Below, one piece after another: positions 30,880 to 43,600 of a stretch of 64,000 nt of DNA (positions are counted from its first letter, which is position 1; each line of letters opens with the position of its first letter). The stretch spans positions 101,172,556 to 101,236,555 of the forward strand of contig NC_034410.1 of NCBI RefSeq assembly GCF_002078875.1, read 5' to 3'. The DNA is from Numida meleagris. Its lineage: Eukaryota; Chordata; Aves; Galliformes; Numididae. Position numbers and translations under genes: made by a program. Below the pieces are notes generated by a model. That model did not search any database, had not been told where the DNA came from, and saw only the letters and a program-made list of their open reading frames with translations.

Positions 30880-31000
30880 TCTAAAAATGCAAATTGATAA
30901 ATAAACACTGAAACAATAGGGCTCCACTAATCCTTTTACAAAGGGCAAATTGCTAATCTAGCTCCCCAGCCAGGATGGCTGCTTCGTGTTAACAATAGCA
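30880..31000. promoter_or_regulatory. Candidate enhancer: POU, GATA, FOX and SOX words clustered
   Basis: Within 120 bases lie a perfect POU octamer ATGCAAAT (30887-30894), directly followed by TGATAA (30895-30900, GATA type) and ATAAACA (30901-30907, FOX type). ACAATAG (30913-30919, SOX type) comes next, and farther on GTTAACAATAG (30988-30998, overlapping HNF1/SOX type). The first three words abut with no spacer. The sequence is unique, not transposon-derived as far as I can see, and sits next to a CpG-rich patch. Function is inferred; no alignment was possible. Confidence 0.35.
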
Positions 31001-31069
31001 GCATTTATACCTTATGTTTTACTTGCAAACTGACATGTAGTTGAGTTGGAAAGGGTTTCACTCACCTGC

Positions 31070-31560
31070 TCGGTGGGGCAGGCGGCTTATCCTTTCATGC
31101 TCCCAGCCCCGGCGAGCAGTGCTGCCATCTGATTGTGCTGGAGGGAAAAGGGCCAGCACACCTCTGCCAGATTTTCAGCCACATTAGACTTGGCTGTGCT
31201 TTAACAAAGCCACCAGTGTCTCCGGTGCAGGGAGGGAGAAGGATCTGTTCACATCCCCAGCCGTGAGGTGCCCGGCCTGCACGCCCCGCGCCTGGTGCTC
31301 GGAGGAGCTAGGCACCCCATGGAAGGGGCTGCCTGGCTTCCCGCCTTCTCCACTCGCTTTGTGAACGCGTTGAGTCTTCGTTGGCGGTAGGAGGCCAAAG
31401 CATGGCACATGTGTGTGGGTCTCTGAGGGCCTTGGCAGCAAGGCCATGGTGGGAAGCCAGCAGTGCTGGAGAGAGGCCTCCATGTCCTTGTCCTCCCCAC
31501 TGCCCTCATGCACAACCGGGAGGCGGTGTGCTGGCCTACCAAAAGAGGAATCAATGCAAC
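31070..31560. promoter_or_regulatory. CpG-rich patch, possible weak CpG island
   Basis: The first 330 bases hold about 18 CpG dinucleotides by my hand count, in GC-rich DNA (for example ggcggctt, ccccggcgag, acgccccgcgcc, gaacgcgttg, ttggcggtag), while the flanks are CpG-poor. The density is near the usual CpG-island threshold. It could be a promoter of an unannotated non-coding RNA or a GC-rich part of the neighbouring candidate enhancer. No TATA box or gene start was recognised. Confidence 0.3.
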
Positions 31561-31871
31561 TGGGTAACGGATAGCTCGTGTGAGACCTGGCCTTGCTTAG
31601 CATGTGTTATTTCATTTTATTAGTTTAATAGAAGCACTTGAGGTGCCTCTGACCTAACTACTCTTCGCTCTTTTTCTTGTAGCTTAGTTTCCAGCAGTAG
31701 ATCTGATTCAAAGGGAAGGAAGTAAGATTTTCCTTACTCTGTTTTGTCAGTAGACGGTCTCCAACAGAAAACCAGGAGCCTGTTTGAAAATTAAAGGAGT
31801 CACGAATGTAGGGCAGCTTGATGCTAGGGGAAGACCAAACAGATGCATCTCAATAGGCCCATCGGGTCCCC

Positions 31872-31904
31872 TCTTCTACTCTATACTGTGAGTATAGTAG
31901 AGGA
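31872..31904. repeat. Imperfect hairpin, 14 bp with one bulge
   Basis: CTATACT (31881-31887) pairs with AGTATAG (31891-31897) around a GTG loop. After a 2-base bulge (31879-31880) a further seven pairs form (31872-31878 with 31898-31904, one of them G-T). The three-base loop would suit DNA cruciform better than a microRNA precursor. No function is known. Confidence 0.35.
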
Positions 31905-33382
31905 AAATCAGGATGTTTTCTTTTCCTTTCTTTTTTTGTTCCTGGGACGATTATATTTGTAATCTCCCAATGTCATGGGAGATTAACATCAACCTGTGCC
32001 TTTCCAAGGAGGAACGGCAACTTGTATCAGGCAAAGCAATTCTCGCAGCCTGTATTTAGAGGATTCTTTGGAGAGAGAGGCAGAAGCAGTCAAATGTGCC
32101 AGACAGACCGAGATTTGCACAGCCAGCAGGCACCCAGCAGCTGCTCTCAGCCAAAAGACTCAGGGATGCCAGACAGCCCAACAAGATGTTGGAGGCCTCG
32201 TCCTGCCTTGCTGGGCTGAGGTCTCCGCTACCAGGAGGGGAAGTGTTGATGCAGCATCAGCTCAAAGTTAAATCCTGCCAAGAAAAGGGATAATTGTAGT
32301 TTCTGTCTCTTATAGCAGAGCAGCTTTGGTTAACGTAGTCAGAGTGACTCATGTAACACCCACAGAAGAGTTACAGAAAGAGACAGTTTCATCCATTTTC
32401 TACCTCACGATACTATGAAAAATATCTGAAATTATTTATTACGACTTTCATTACAACTTTTGTTTCAAGCTAACAAGTTTGGTAATGGTGCTGTGGGTGA
32501 TGAACAACATATGTAAGCACCTATGTTTTAGAAGGTGGTATGAAGGGATTTTAATACCTGAGGCCAAGTCAATCCAGTCTCAGTTACTAAAAAAATTCAG
32601 GACAGAATTGTATGGAAAGAAGAATTAAATACATGCAGACAAACATTCAAGAGGAAAAAAAAAACCTAGCAAAAACCGGTTGTGATAGACCAGCAGGACT
32701 GTAATGTTTTATAATTTAACTGTTTATAGATAAAAAAATACACAATTTTTTAATAATTCTCAACTTTATTAATCATTTCTAATATTTAAATTCTATTTCA
32801 ATGTATGAATTCTGCTAAAAGTATTTTTTAAGTCAAATGAGAACATGTATAATAGAACTGTAATATAGGTGAGGAACTGGCGAATAACGCAGCAGCAGTG
32901 ACTTATATAGGAAAAAGGAATAATAGATTCAAGGGAGTTTTCTTGGCAGAGTTTCATGAAAATATAACTGGCTATTAAATTGCTTTAATATTTTCACCAC
33001 GTATCAATGTAGGATTGTGGTGATGACCTAACCTTGGGAAACATTATCAATAGAGGGGGATATAGGTCTCCTCAAAGAGAAGGAAATAATCACAGTAGCA
33101 GAAGTGGTGTGCGATGCAATGCTGCAGTGAGCTGGGCAAAATTCATTGTAACACTGGCTTACGTTTGAGGAACCCCTAGGAAAGAAGGGCAGGAGCAGTC
33201 ATGGGCCAAATGAACTGTGCTAGAAAGGTCGAAAAGATGTAGAGGAACTAGGTTGGGCAACATGAAATCTTGTCTCCTCTGCCAGGAGGGCAGCTCAGAA
33301 TACGTGTAGTCAGGTTTACGACATGTTAAGTATTTGCATGGTAGTGGAAGAGATACTTGTGAAATTAATGGAAGAAGACCAT

Positions 33383-33422
33383 TGTGTGTGCGTGTGTATA
33401 TATATCTAAATATATATATAAA
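33383..33422. repeat. TG/TA compound microsatellite
   Basis: A TG-rich run (gtgtgtgcgtgtg) passes into an interrupted TA run. Alternating purine-pyrimidine sequence of this type is likely length-polymorphic. Confidence 0.7.
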
Positions 33423-35707
33423 GCCTTGATGGCGAGGAAGGTACTACTGCTTCAGTATGAGGCTTCAGTTCACAGACGTGCTGCCTCAGGCTTTGCAAAA
33501 CACCTACAGTTTCTTGTAGCCATCTCTGCTTGCAGTATGCAGGGGCAGGAATGAACTCTTCAGGTCACAAGGACTGTTTCCCTTGTGCAGCCTGCTGGGA
33601 AGTGTTAATCCCCATGTGGAGTAGGATGAGAACCATGCAATGGCTGAGTCCATGCTTGAAACTCAGAAACTCCCCATCTACCCAGCTGAGCCACTTCTCT
33701 GTCTGGGAGCACTGCTGTGTTGAAACCTTCTTGTGAGACCCACAAGGCTTCAGCTAAAAGAGCAACCGAACAAAGGTCAAACTCAGAAGGGGAAAGAAGA
33801 AAAAAAAACTGAACAAGAAACTAAAACCTGTGGGAACAATCACGGAAGGAGAGGAAGGAAGAGTGTTTCCTGGAAAATAAAGAACCTCGCTGAACTTCAC
33901 ATCTAGCCCAGACACCCAGAGTCGACCCTACTATGTTAGAAAAGCTTAATCCAGCAAGAACAGGGAAGAAAAAGAGAAGAATTTAAAATGCTGGAGGAAT
34001 CAGTGATAACGATTTGGCTCCTCCACATTGCCACCATGCTGTGTGCCACAGAAGGATGCTCCGTGCAGCCCTGTGATCCGGCTGCTTTGTTCCTGGATAG
34101 AGAAAAGGGGGGAAATGGGTGTGGGAAGCTGAAGAGTATCACTCTGGACCATCAGGAGAATAGGAATGTGATTCTGGACAGGCAGCTGGAGCTTGCCTAC
34201 AAAATGCAGCCACTTGGCAGCGCAGGAGAACCCCACTCTCCAACACTCGACATACACTGCGCAAAAGTTAAAAGCAACCGGAAGAGATTTTTAATGCCAT
34301 ATTAAACGTTGATTCATCCATGGCTGGAGCCGCAGTGACCCAGAGGGCTGGTGTTTGATCCAGGTCTGAAGTGACAAATTGATCTGTAAATTATGCCCGT
34401 TCTCATGAATGGCAAAAGTCATCTGATAGAGACCAGTCGTGATGGGTGTGACTTGGAGCCGGAGCCGTGTCCTCCTGGTGTGCAGGCGCGTGAGTCACTA
34501 CTTGCCCTTGGGAATAGCCTTCTGCAAAGGAATGTTATCAGCACCTCCTGGCCGGAATTGTTCCCCACAGGCCTGGCCACATCGCAGGGCGCTGGCTGCC
34601 AGTGTTACGTGCATGTGTTCAGCTTCTGCCTTCAGAAGGAGCAGTTGAAGTGCCTGAGCAAAGATTCGCTCCCAACCTTGTCCACACCAATGGGAAACAG
34701 CTTTTGCCTCTGATCACGAATGGCATAAAAAAAGACTGTCCCGACATGTTTTTTATTGTTGTAGCTTGGTTTGGGTCACTCAAAAAATAAGGAATACTCT
34801 TTAGGAAATAGCTGGAAATTTAAATATATACCTGAAGTTTAGGCCAGATCCTTATGGAGTCAGTGGATCATTTTCAGTTGAGAAATACTTGCTTTCTCCG
34901 CAGGTTACTGACATTAGGAGTGCATTTCCTGTGGAGCATGTGGAGGAACAAGTCTCTCTCTGACCACAAGGGTGAATCAAGTCAGATTTCTACAGAGTAG
35001 ATTTGCTCGGGTTTGGCTTTTCCATGAGTGGAACCATAACGATCTCTCCTGATCTTTCTCTCTCTCTGCTCCCTCTCTCCCACTTATTCTTCCCTTTTAC
35101 ACAGCTGTGTATTTTTCTTGAGTTTTGTAGAACTTAGTAACTTTGAGTTTGGTGTGTGAAATCTGGTTAAAATTTCCTGAATGTGGCCAGTTGCACAAGT
35201 TTCAGTCCCATACGATGCTGAGCTAACTACAGAACTGTGAAGATATTGCAGCTCAGTTCTGATCCATAACATCAATAAGGGGAAATATCTTGAAGTCGGT
35301 GAGCAGTGATGAGGATTATGAGATCTGTGTTGTCTCCTAACCAGCAGGTCTTGTGAAAAAATGGTAGCTGCTGTCTGCCTCATTTTCCCATCCCTGTGAA
35401 TAGAGGACAATATCTACAGAACCTCAGAGGTGCTGAATTTATAGTCCATTTATATTTATGCAATGTTTGCAGGCAGACAACCGTGCTTCCTAAGTGCATT
35501 GTTATACCAGGGCTGCAGAGAAAAAGAACAGTCTTTGAAGCATCCAAGCAACAGTCTTTATCGCAAATGAAAGTTGGATATCATGAAGGAAAAAGAATCT
35601 TAATTATCTCAAACTGTGAGTGGAGTTTAATGGGTTTTCCACATAGATTTAGAATGCCGTAATTCCTATGAGAAGCAAATATATGCTGCATCCCAGATGA
35701 AATTCAG

Positions 35708-35725
35708 TTATATATATATATATAA
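35708..35725. repeat. (TA)n microsatellite
   Basis: A perfect TA dinucleotide run of about nine units in intergenic DNA. Confidence 0.75.
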
Positions 35726-38700
35726 ATTTCTGACGTACCTGTTGATTTCTGCTGGTGGTTTTGGGAGGCAATAGTGCCACTGCTCTCCTGTAACACCTAC
35801 TTAATCAGAAACTCTTTGTGATATTTTGGCTGAAATTTGTGCTTGGGTTATCCAGATCACAACAGCCTTAAGGATTCTAGCAACAAGGAGAGCAACAAGC
35901 ATTATTACAAGAGTCTAGCTGACTTCTTTAGTTCTGCAGATACTTCACTGATGCTGGTTTGGCAGTAGGTCATGTAAGCATTTCCCCAAAGCTATCTGTG
36001 CAACAGAAATTCGTGAAAGTTAGACGTATGCCAGCTGAAACATTCCCACTGCAATGCCGTGGGGTTTTGCTGTATTTTTACAGTAGGTGCTTTTCCCTGA
36101 GTTCATACACGAAGAAATCTCCGTCATCATCCCTGGACTGGAACTGGACCAGAAAAGAGAAGCTAGACAATGCAACAAATGTTTTGTAACTATTTCCACT
36201 TATTTAAACAAATCTATTACCTGGTTGAATACCTGGAAGTATTCCAGAACTTCAACAGTATATAATTTTCTCCTGCCTAATTCTCCAGGTTTCTTTTCCC
36301 AGACCTTGTATCTGCCGCCTTGAAATGTTCTCATCAAGAAGGCAGAGAGTTTCCCATTTTCATGCCATCTCCATCCCTGCTATATCAGGGCTGGTATTAC
36401 TGTCTTGCTGTGCTACACATTCATCCTAAGAGGATATTATTCAAGGTTCAGTTCTGCAAAATGGTGTAAAAGAAGCTGCAGATATGAGAGGAGCATTGCT
36501 GGCCAACCTCGCTTTAAGGTGAGGTGATAAACTTGGCTATAGGGCAATGAGGGACCTGCAGGAGATGGTGGGAGCTGGAGGTGGCATGGCCATACAGCTG
36601 TCCCAGGGGTCTCACTCAGGACCTTCAGGAAGGATGAAGTTGAAGACTCATGGAAGGGCACATTATTGCTTTGGTTGCAATGGGAAATTGCTGAGACTTG
36701 TGCTGTTTAAAAGGATTTAAGAGCAACTTGATATACACACAGAAGTGCTCTGTGACACAAGCAGCAGTATTCATCTAACAAGTTAAGTGGGAAAAATATA
36801 AGTGCTACAAGGGTTGACAACTCTCTTTCCTTCAGGATGAAAAACAATTTCTTGTTGGACCTATAATTCCCCTTTTCTTTCCATAAGAATGATCCCGTTG
36901 GCCAGGTGCAGTGTCACAAAGTGGTCCGTGTCGAGGAGCAGCATTGGCTGGTGTCCATGGACTTTATTAAATAATGGAGTACCACAGCAAAATGTGACAC
37001 AAGTCCAATGGTACTGACCGCGAATAAATAAAACACTGGTCTTTGACCACAGGGAAAAGCTTGAGCTATTTTGCACACAAATCTCTGGCCCTCGAGCAAG
37101 GAGGGGGAAGGGGAACTTAGCTCCCTTCGTAATATTAACCAGACCTGCCTCCTAGTCAGCACTGTGCTTGCAATTTCATTTTTAGGAGCATTTTTCCTGA
37201 AAGAATGGTTTTGCACCTGCCCCGGTAGGTAATTCAGCTGTAGGTCTGGCCTGCCACTGAGCACGGCCAGCATGGCTTTCCTCCCAGCTGTAGTGCTTGG
37301 TGTTCTGGTTTGCCTCTTGCCTGTTTGCAGCCTGTCCTTTGCATACCATTAGGGCAATGCATCAGAATGTTGCACGCTGTCCTCTCCTACCTGCTGGTTG
37401 TTTTTTTTTTTCTTGTTTATTTGTGCAGAAGGAAGGAAGCATGGATGGGGACAGTTGTTTCTGAAGATGCAAGTTGTTTGGTGTAGCTGTGTGCTGAGAT
37501 GCCAGGACAAGTGCTCTGTGGCAGGCTGCTTAGATGGTGGGGACAGAGGTGTCTCAATGGGCACTCTGATGCAATTCAGAACCCAATTCCCCATCCAGTT
37601 TTAAGTGTTTGAGCCAAGACCATTAAAGAATGGCTGGATTATACTGTCAGAAGTTTCAGTTTCCACTCTTCCTTCCAGCTCCACTTCAGATTTACTTCCA
37701 GTGTTTTTTGCATCTTCGTATATTCTGTAATTTGTGTTCTTGAGTCTGCACTTTGTAAGGACAAAGGAAGTCCACTATGTACCTCAGGGGAACTTTCCTG
37801 TTGCATTTATCTTGACATTCCTCATCTCAGCTTGTTACTTCATTCAGTTTCTGTGAAGGAGATGTTCCCACAGAGGGACATCTTCCTCCACAGCTTGAGC
37901 CATGCCTGGAGAACAGCTGCCTTTCAGTTTGGACACAGCTCCACCCAGGTGGTAATGGCAGGCAAAGACAGCTATTTCCTTTCTATTTCTGGTAGAAACC
38001 CCATCCTGCTCATGCTTATGATTTACTTGCCTTTTCTTCTTTTTGTCTCTGCTTTCACAGTCCTCAAAGACTTAGAGGTACAATTTGTCATATAAATGTA
38101 GTCTCTGAATCTACATTCCCTGATGTTCATCTGTACTCTGTATTTACAATGAATGAAATCTTCATGGCTCCTAAAAGAGCCAAGCACTTTTGGAAAGCAT
38201 TCTTTACCACATGCCTTTGCCCAATTCAAATGCCAAGGGAAGATGTCTTGTGTGTGGAAGGAGTTAAATGCTTGCCGAATAGAAACAGACCTTCCAGCAT
38301 AGCCAGAAACAGTTCCTGGCAATTCTGAACTTTGCTTTTCCTCCTTTTTTTTTTTTTAAATTCCCTTTCCTTTCAAGGCCACTTGGCTATGGCTCGGTCT
38401 TCTCCTTCTGACCAGCCACTGTTGAACACATAAAGGTTTGTAGAGGCCACACTGGAGAAGAAATCCTGTTGAAAGCCACTTTTATATGCATTTTCCTTTA
38501 AATGGTATGTAGAAAATTAGTTAGTCATGTGTAAGGAGAAAAGCTAACATCCCTTGTAACCAAGCAGTTGAATGCTCTATATACCTGGGCAAACAGAGTG
38601 TAGAAGCTGTAAATAACCACCCATGGCTGTGTAATGACTTCAGGTTTTCAACTTTCATGGCCACTCATCAGTGTTTGAGGAACATTCCTACAGCATATGG

Positions 38701-39760
38701 TAAACTTTAGCCCAGCACAAACCTTCAGGAACAAGTGCAGAAACTCTGTTAATCCCGTATGGGGCATACGGTTAATATTACAACCTGATGGAGGTATTTT
38801 CTTGTTTGTTTGTTTGTTCTTGCTGTAAGTACATCTGAATCCATCTGCTCTCATTCAATATCAGCCTTAGGGTTGCTTGAAGAATGATGTTGATACTGAA
38901 ATACAGCGTCTCATCCACAAGACTGTCGCAAATAGGGTTGTCATTATGCTGGACACCATGTGAACGTTTCAGAAGAACCAGTTCCTGCCCCACGACGTGC
39001 TCACCATCCAAATAAACACCACAGAACAAGGGAAGGGAGCATAGGCAGGGAGCAGTCCTGCGGGGACTTGTGTGAGCTGACACAGCCTCAATAGAACCAG
39101 AAGTCCTTGGCTGTGTTGCCTCCCTTGCTTGCTATGTTCCCAGGATTGGTTGTTATTTAAAATATTTGTGAACCATCTGTATGTATAAAAGAACAAATCA
39201 TAAACCACTTGCAGTTTTCAGCCTTTCTGTTCTGACATAAGCATTGTTTTACGGCCAAGGAAAAGGGACAGAAAGATCTGTTAAGCAATATCCCACGAGC
39301 GACATAAATCTCCTGAGAAAATAAATAATGTGGCTGCTTCATCCTATCTGACTCCTGAAAGGCGTCGTCCCCAGTAGGATAGCACATGCTGGTGTCCTGA
39401 TGTGGTCCCCAGCGGGGCCGCTGTGCTGTGCCTGGGTGGGTGGTGGAGTCCAACTGTGAGCCTGGCAGGCTCTGGAGAGGGGATGGGAGGCAGCAGGTGG
39501 ACTAGAGCTTAGACCGTGCCTTCCATTGCTGCAGCTTATGGTAGAAAGGGGCAGCTGTAGGGAAACTGAGTCTCCCTCCTAAGCGTTTAAGAGGGTGTTA
39601 TTATACCTGTGCCTCTGTATTTTAGTTAGTATCACAAGATATTCCACTCTTCTGCCCCATTAAACAGAGCACATAGGTGCTCAGATGTGCAGTATTGTGA
39701 GAGACCCAATTCAGGCAGCATCTTCCACCCAAACTTACAACACAGGACAGACAAAGGAAT

Positions 39761-40665
39761 GCTGGATGAGGGGACTGAGTGCACCCTCAGTAAATTTACA
39801 GATGATACCAAGTTGGGAGGAAGTGTCGATCTGCCAGAGGGTAGGAATGCCCTACAGAGGGATCTGGATAGGCTGGATTGCTGGGCTGAAGCCAGTGGGT
39901 TGAGGTTCAACAAGATCAAGTGTTGGGTCCTGCACTTTGATCACAACAACCCCATGCATCACTACAGGCTTGGGGTGGAATGGCTGGAAAGCTGTGTGGA
40001 GGAAAAGGACCTGGGGGTGTTGGTCAGTGTTCAGTTGAACATGAGCCAGCAGTGTGCCCAGGCGGCCAAGGCCAGTGGCATCCTGGTTTGTATCAGAAAT
40101 AGTGCAGCCAGCAGGAACAGAGAGGTGAACGTCCCTCTGTACTCAGCACTGGTGAGGCCATGCATCGAGTACTGCGTTCAGTTTTGGGCTCTCCTTACGA
40201 AAAACACATTGAGGCCCTGGAGTGTGTCCAGAGAACGACAACAAAGCTGTGAAGGAGCACAAGTCTTATGGGAAATGACTGAGGGAAATGGGACTGTTCA
40301 GTCTGGAGAAGAGGAGGCTCAGGGGAGACCTTATTGCTCTCTACAACTCTCTAAAAGGAGATTGTGAGGAGGTGGGTATCAGCCTCTTCCCCCAGGTAAC
40401 TGGGATAGGATGAGAGGTGATGTCCTCAAGTTGTACCAGAGGGGCTCAGGTTGGATAGTAGGAAAAAATTATTCTCAGAAAGAGCGGTGAGGCACTGGCA
40501 CAGGCTGCCAGGGAAGGTGGTGGAGTCACTGTCCCTGGAGGCGTTCAAGAAACATGTGAATGTGTCACTGAGGGACTTGGGTTAGTGGGTGATATTGGTG
40601 GGAATGGGTAGATGGTTGTACTAGATGATCTTAGAGTTCTTTTCCAACCTTAATGATTTCATGAA
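39761..40665 (+). mobile_element. CR1 LINE, 0.9 kb 3' part with partly open ORF2
   Basis: The CR1 copy is on the + strand and 5'-truncated just before the reverse-transcriptase catalytic motif. From about 39761 the frame reads [15 protein letters not shown]: the usual F-A-D-D is F-T-D-D at 39795-39806. The frame stays open through [20 protein letters not shown] and [19 protein letters not shown] to about 40200, where a frameshift departs from the family sequence. The C-terminal segment is then recognisable only in other frames (G-L-F-S-L-E-K-R-R near 40290-40320). It ends near 40665 in a weak tail (ttttccaaccttaatgatt). The subfamily appears to differ from the copies at 9555 and 44775. Confidence 0.94.
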
Positions 40666-43600
40666 AGCACACGCCAAGGCAGGGTAACACAAAGGGCTCT
40701 GATTCTACTTACTGCAGAATGGAGCTTGGGTGACCAAAGCCATCAGCAGCGGATGGCAGCCAGGTGGTGGTTGGAGCTGCCCTCTGTCTGCAAAAATACT
40801 TTGATAGGACCTTCTGCCTGTGGGTTTCTCAGCTCTGCAAGCACGAGTTGGATTTCATGATCTTTGTGGGTCCTTCCATACTCAGGGCCAACCCGGTGAG
40901 TTTTGCCCCCATTCAGCACAATGGGGAACTCTGAGCGCCTCAGAAAGTCAAGCTGTGGTCTTGCAAAATGGCACACCCAAACAGGAAATGACCCAAAGTT
41001 AAAGAACTTTATAGAAAATCTGAATTCTAGCAACTCTCCCCAAATCTATAGAGAATCGGTGTGAGATGAACCCTACTTCACGGTGCACGGAGACAAGCAG
41101 TTAAATGTGCAGAGGAAAAGTCGCTGCCTATCACCCCTGATAATTTTAGCACTGAAAATCAGTGTTTTCTGAAAATATATGTCTCCGAATGTTTCCTGCA
41201 TCATTCATGGGTGTCAGCTCTTCAAGTGCAGACTGAAGCATGTCTAGGAGAGGAACTGTAAAAAAGGAGTAGGCATCCTTCCCTGCCCTAGCAGCTGCCC
41301 AGTCATGATAAAAGCTGGGAATGGGTTCCTTTTCCTGAGACTTATTTTATACCCCTGGCATGGGAGCAGGGCAGCTGATGGAAAAAGATACATTCATCAT
41401 CTGAGCAGTTGCTGAAGGGACAGAGATGTGGTTAATTGAAGGAAGACAATTTTTTTGGCTGTTTCTGAATCAGCTGCCCTGATTGTGACTGTGTGCTCGT
41501 TTGAAATGTTGAGAGGTTAAAAAGTGGCTGCCTAAACCTAAAGCCCTTCAACGTATAGATAAGTGTCTAAACAGTCTGTGGCAGGAGACCAGTTCACTGC
41601 AGGGGGTTTAGGCTGGATTTCTGCAAAAGCCCCGAGCGTTCGCCTGCTCCCACTGAAGTCCTGGTTGAAATGTTTTTCCATTTCCTTAAGTGCTGAATTA
41701 TGGATCTAAAGCCTCAACTTCAGGCATCGTTCTTTGTTTGTGTGAAAGATCTTCTTACAAGCATAATGTAATAAAGTGTACTAATATGATTTATGGGGGT
41801 TTTTAGCCTTTTCTGCTACTGAATAGATTGAAAAAATAAGATTTTTTTTTACTTCTTTTATTTTTCTCAGCCAGCAGGGATTGCACTGGGAACACTGTGA
41901 GGAGCTCCGGCCTCCCAAGCTCTTCTTGGGGGCTGATCTCCCCCAGCACATGACAGAGGGACAGGGTCCTGTGCTTGGAGCTCTGTGCCAGCAGGAAGTG
42001 GTCATGAGCCATCCTCATCCTTCCCAGTGAAGGAAACCTTGGAAATCTCCCTCCTCACATCCAAATCTTTTCACTATTGTATCTTTCCCATCCAGATTGC
42101 CCACTACACATGCCAGAGTGGCCACCTTTGAGAAAAAAGGCAAAGATGGACCCCCAAAAAATCCCATTCACGGCAGCTCTGTGAAATCCTGCTGCATCCT
42201 TGCTGTTGTAGCAGCTCTGGTCCCTCCACCCAGCGAGCCACATTTCGTTAATCCTAATTAATAGCAACTCGGGGGCAGCTGGGCAGCACCGCAGGCCCTG
42301 TACTGCACGCTGCCTCCTGCCGTGCCCCATCCCTGCTCTTTTCTGCCCACCACTTTGTTCCACCTTTTGTCGCCATCTGTACATGGTTAGCCGGAGAACG
42401 TTTATTATATAATTTAGTTAACTCTCGACTTGCGAGTCTGCCCGTTTGATGTGCCCTCCTGTTAATGCAAAGCACACCATTACTAGTTAATGATCATGAA
42501 CCGTCATCGCAGTCACTTTGAAAAGGTGACAGTGACGAATGGAGCCAGCGGCTCCCAGGGAGGTTGATCACTGAATGGACAGTAAAGTTTATTTAAGCCG
42601 GGCCTGATAATGGCTCTGCATATTTCAGATGGGCTGTTTCCAGTCCCTTCGGGATAGCAGACATTCCCCAAGTGATGCGTCCTGCTGCCCCCTGGCCCCC
42701 TGCTCTCCTACAGTAAGACAAAAAATCACCCTGTGTTTCTGCACCTCCTGCTGCAGCTCTGGCCAAATGAAGGGAAATCCTTGGATGACGCTTCCTCTGA
42801 GCTTGGTGAAAGGCTAAAGCCCCTCTTGGGGCGGTGTCCAAAACCCTGCGGCCTAGGGATTGGGCTCAGAGTTACTGTACCAGGGTGTATTGCTCAAGCT
42901 GTGGCTGCCTGCCTAGTGTGAGGTCTTGCAGATCAAAGCAGCAGTTTTTTTTTCTCTAGGACAGATGTGCTCTAACTGGGAATCCAGGTAGTTTTGCACT
43001 TCGGGGTTATCCTGAGATTTTCACTCAAATCAAGCATTGCATGGGAGAATATCATCCTCCATGGGTCACTAAATGCAGTTACCCGTGGGTTCTCTGTGCC
43101 CCTTTCCAACACAGGCCTGAAGGAAGGGGCCTGAAATCAAACTCCACATCTTGCTGTGCCTTTCTAAGCAGGGCTGGTGGGAGGCAGCACGGTACTGTGG
43201 GGCCAGGAGCCTCCTGGTCCCAAGATAAACAAACCCGCCGGTGAGAGTGACCAGTGCTGGGTCAGGCGAAGGGTCGCTCGAAGGTCATGCTGCCCGCAGC
43301 CTGGATGTTTTGGTTGCATATTTGCCTTCCCAAAAGGCAGAGTGTGGAGGGACTAAGCCCAAGGACACCCCCAGGGACGTTCCCCAGGAAAGACCCCCAG
43401 AGATGGGGAATGGGAGATGCTGGAGGTGGGCACCAGGCAGGATTTCTCAAGTTATGTAAAAACTGGAGCCCCATCATTTCATAGGAGGTGATTAGGCCCA
43501 GCCAGGCTGCTTGATTGCACTGCCAAAGCCTCAGTGCAGAAATCAGATCTGGCTGGAGCTCTGGAGATGGCTGAAAATCTAAAGAAACAGAGGAAATCCT

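Larger units (their letters stand above)
30664..39760. other. Intergenic, no gene seen
   Basis: About 9.1 kb with no supported gene. It includes the candidate regulatory cluster at 30880-31000, a CpG-rich patch at about 31070-31560, a bulged hairpin at 31872-31904, TG/TA microsatellites near 33383 and 35708, and a GTTT run near 38805. Frames such as 31184-31603 and 33988-34305 show no domain. Their open length in the CpG-rich patch is probably due to high GC content. Confidence 0.6.

Noticed and set aside
39687..40367. 226-codon open frame as a possible host gene
   Set aside because: From about 39761 it is CR1 ORF2 sequence; the earlier residues are flanking DNA and the end is a frameshifted CR1 region.
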